DNA from: Fischerella sp.
GTDB lineage: Bacteria > Cyanobacteriota > Cyanobacteriia > Cyanobacteriales > Nostocaceae
Length of the DNA: 5,501 nucleotides
Direction of reading: 5' to 3'
Assembly (NCBI GenBank): GCA_026419705.1
Contig: JANZYY010000379.1
Coordinates: forward strand, 1-5,501
A program made the position numbers and the translations under genes. Positions within the stretch are counted from its first letter, which is position 1. Each line of letters opens with the position of its first letter. Positions 4,888 to 5,501 of this stretch are shown piece by piece. The notes beneath the pieces were generated by a model. That model saw only the letters and a list, made by a program, of their open reading frames with translations, was not told the origin of the DNA and did not search any database.

Positions 4888-5501
4888 ATGACTGCTGATT
4901 TTAGTAACTTTTTGATTCCTGATACAGTTGTCAGTGTCAGTGGTTTGACTGACTACATCCGCTTGCTATTAGAGCAAGATGAACAATTGCAGCAAATTTG
5001 GGTGCTCGGAGAAGTTTCTAGCACCAACCATCATCGTAGCGGTTTATTTTTTACACTGCAAGATCCAGATGGAGGAGCAGCTATAAAGTGTGTAGTATGG
5101 AATGGTCTATTGCCGAAACTGATGCAACTACCAACAGTAGGTGAGCAGTTAATTGTTTTAGGCAGTATTAGACTATTTTCTGTGCGAGGAGAATACCAGC
5201 TATCTGTTTGGCAAGCTTTACCTGCTGGTGTCGGTTTACAGGCGCTGCGCTACCAGCAATTGCGAAATCGCCTAGAAGCAGAGGGTTTGTTCGATCCACA
5301 AAGAAAGCGATCGCTTCCATCTCATCCCCAAACTATTGCTGTTGTTACTTCACCTACCGCCGCCGCTTGGGGTGATATTCAAAAAACTCTCAAGCAAAGA
5401 TACCCTGGTTTACGTGTTTTATTTTCTCCTGCGACAGTACAGGGTGAGCAAGCGCCAGAGTCTATAGTCAAAGCAATTCAACGGGTAGAGCGAGATGGAC
5501 G
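4888..5501 (+). CDS. xseA: Exodeoxyribonuclease VII large subunit, 5' part
   Basis: The first 204 codons are present and the gene runs off the right edge; the family is usually about 400 residues. Exonuclease VII (XseA with several XseB subunits) degrades single-stranded DNA from both ends to short oligonucleotides in repair. Residues 13-112 form the N-terminal OB-fold: VSVSGLTDYIRLLLEQD, IWVLGEVSSTNHHRSGLFFTLQD, and a VRGEYQLSVWQALPAGVG strand pair. The linker LRYQQLRNRLEAEGLFDPQRKRSLP (in pieces at 120-144) leads into the catalytic domain, which starts TIAVVTSPTAAAWGDI (149-164), with the conserved Thr-Ser and the Asp seen in E. coli XseA. The GRGGGS motif lies beyond the edge. The ATG at 4888 gives the family's expected N-terminus; only a weak GAAGA precedes it. 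The gene is divergent from recA, consistent with a repair locus. Confidence 0.96.
   Translation, partial: MTADFSNFLIPDTVVSVSGLTDYIRLLLEQDEQLQQIWVLGEVSSTNHHRSGLFFTLQDPDGGAAIKCVVWNGLLPKLMQLPTVGEQLIVLGSIRLFSVRGEYQLSVWQALPAGVGLQALRYQQLRNRLEAEGLFDPQRKRSLPSHPQTIAVVTSPTAAAWGDIQKTLKQRYPGLRVLFSPATVQGEQAPESIVKAIQRVERDG

Overview
The window looks like chromosomal DNA from a heterocystous-type (Nostocales-like) cyanobacterium. The evidence is five perfect HIP1 octamers (GCGATCGC at 1216, 1990, 2924, 3098 and 5307), a RecA of cyanobacterial type with a Glu-rich tail, a pentapeptide-repeat protein, a 28-bp palindrome of the TAGAGACG type that is scattered through Nostocales genomes, and AT-rich intergenic DNA. 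No CRISPR array, tRNA, rRNA or intact insertion sequence was seen.

Layout. Positions 1-235 (minus) hold the end of an open frame that matches the diadenylate cyclase (c-di-AMP synthase) domain around its RHR motif, but the DGA catalytic motif expected just upstream is missing, so it reads as a truncated remnant. A pentapeptide-repeat gene (159-692, plus) overlaps it head to head. Next, on the minus strand, is a two-domain thiosulfate sulfurtransferase (774-1616) that is clearly GC-richer than its surroundings. A gene-poor stretch of about 1.05 kb follows (1617-2667), with a tandem 11-bp repeat, a stop-broken minus-strand frame and an AT-rich leader. Then comes an FHA-domain protein (2668-3408, plus), which meets recA (3523-4596, minus) tail to tail across two inverted repeats. 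Divergent from recA, the 5' part of xseA (exonuclease VII large subunit, 4888 onward) runs off the right end.

How the parts relate. The right half is a DNA-repair locus: recA and xseA share a 291-bp divergent intergenic region that carries a good match to the cyanobacterial LexA box, 53 bp upstream of the recA start. The FHA protein may bind phosphothreonine partners, but nothing here ties it to repair apart from adjacency. The left half (cyclase remnant, pentapeptide protein, GC-rich sulfurtransferase, decayed-looking spacer) has the character of a remodelled accessory segment. I do not see a convincing novel multi-gene system. The items most worth a second look are the broken cyclase, the compositionally odd sulfurtransferase and the LexA-like box.
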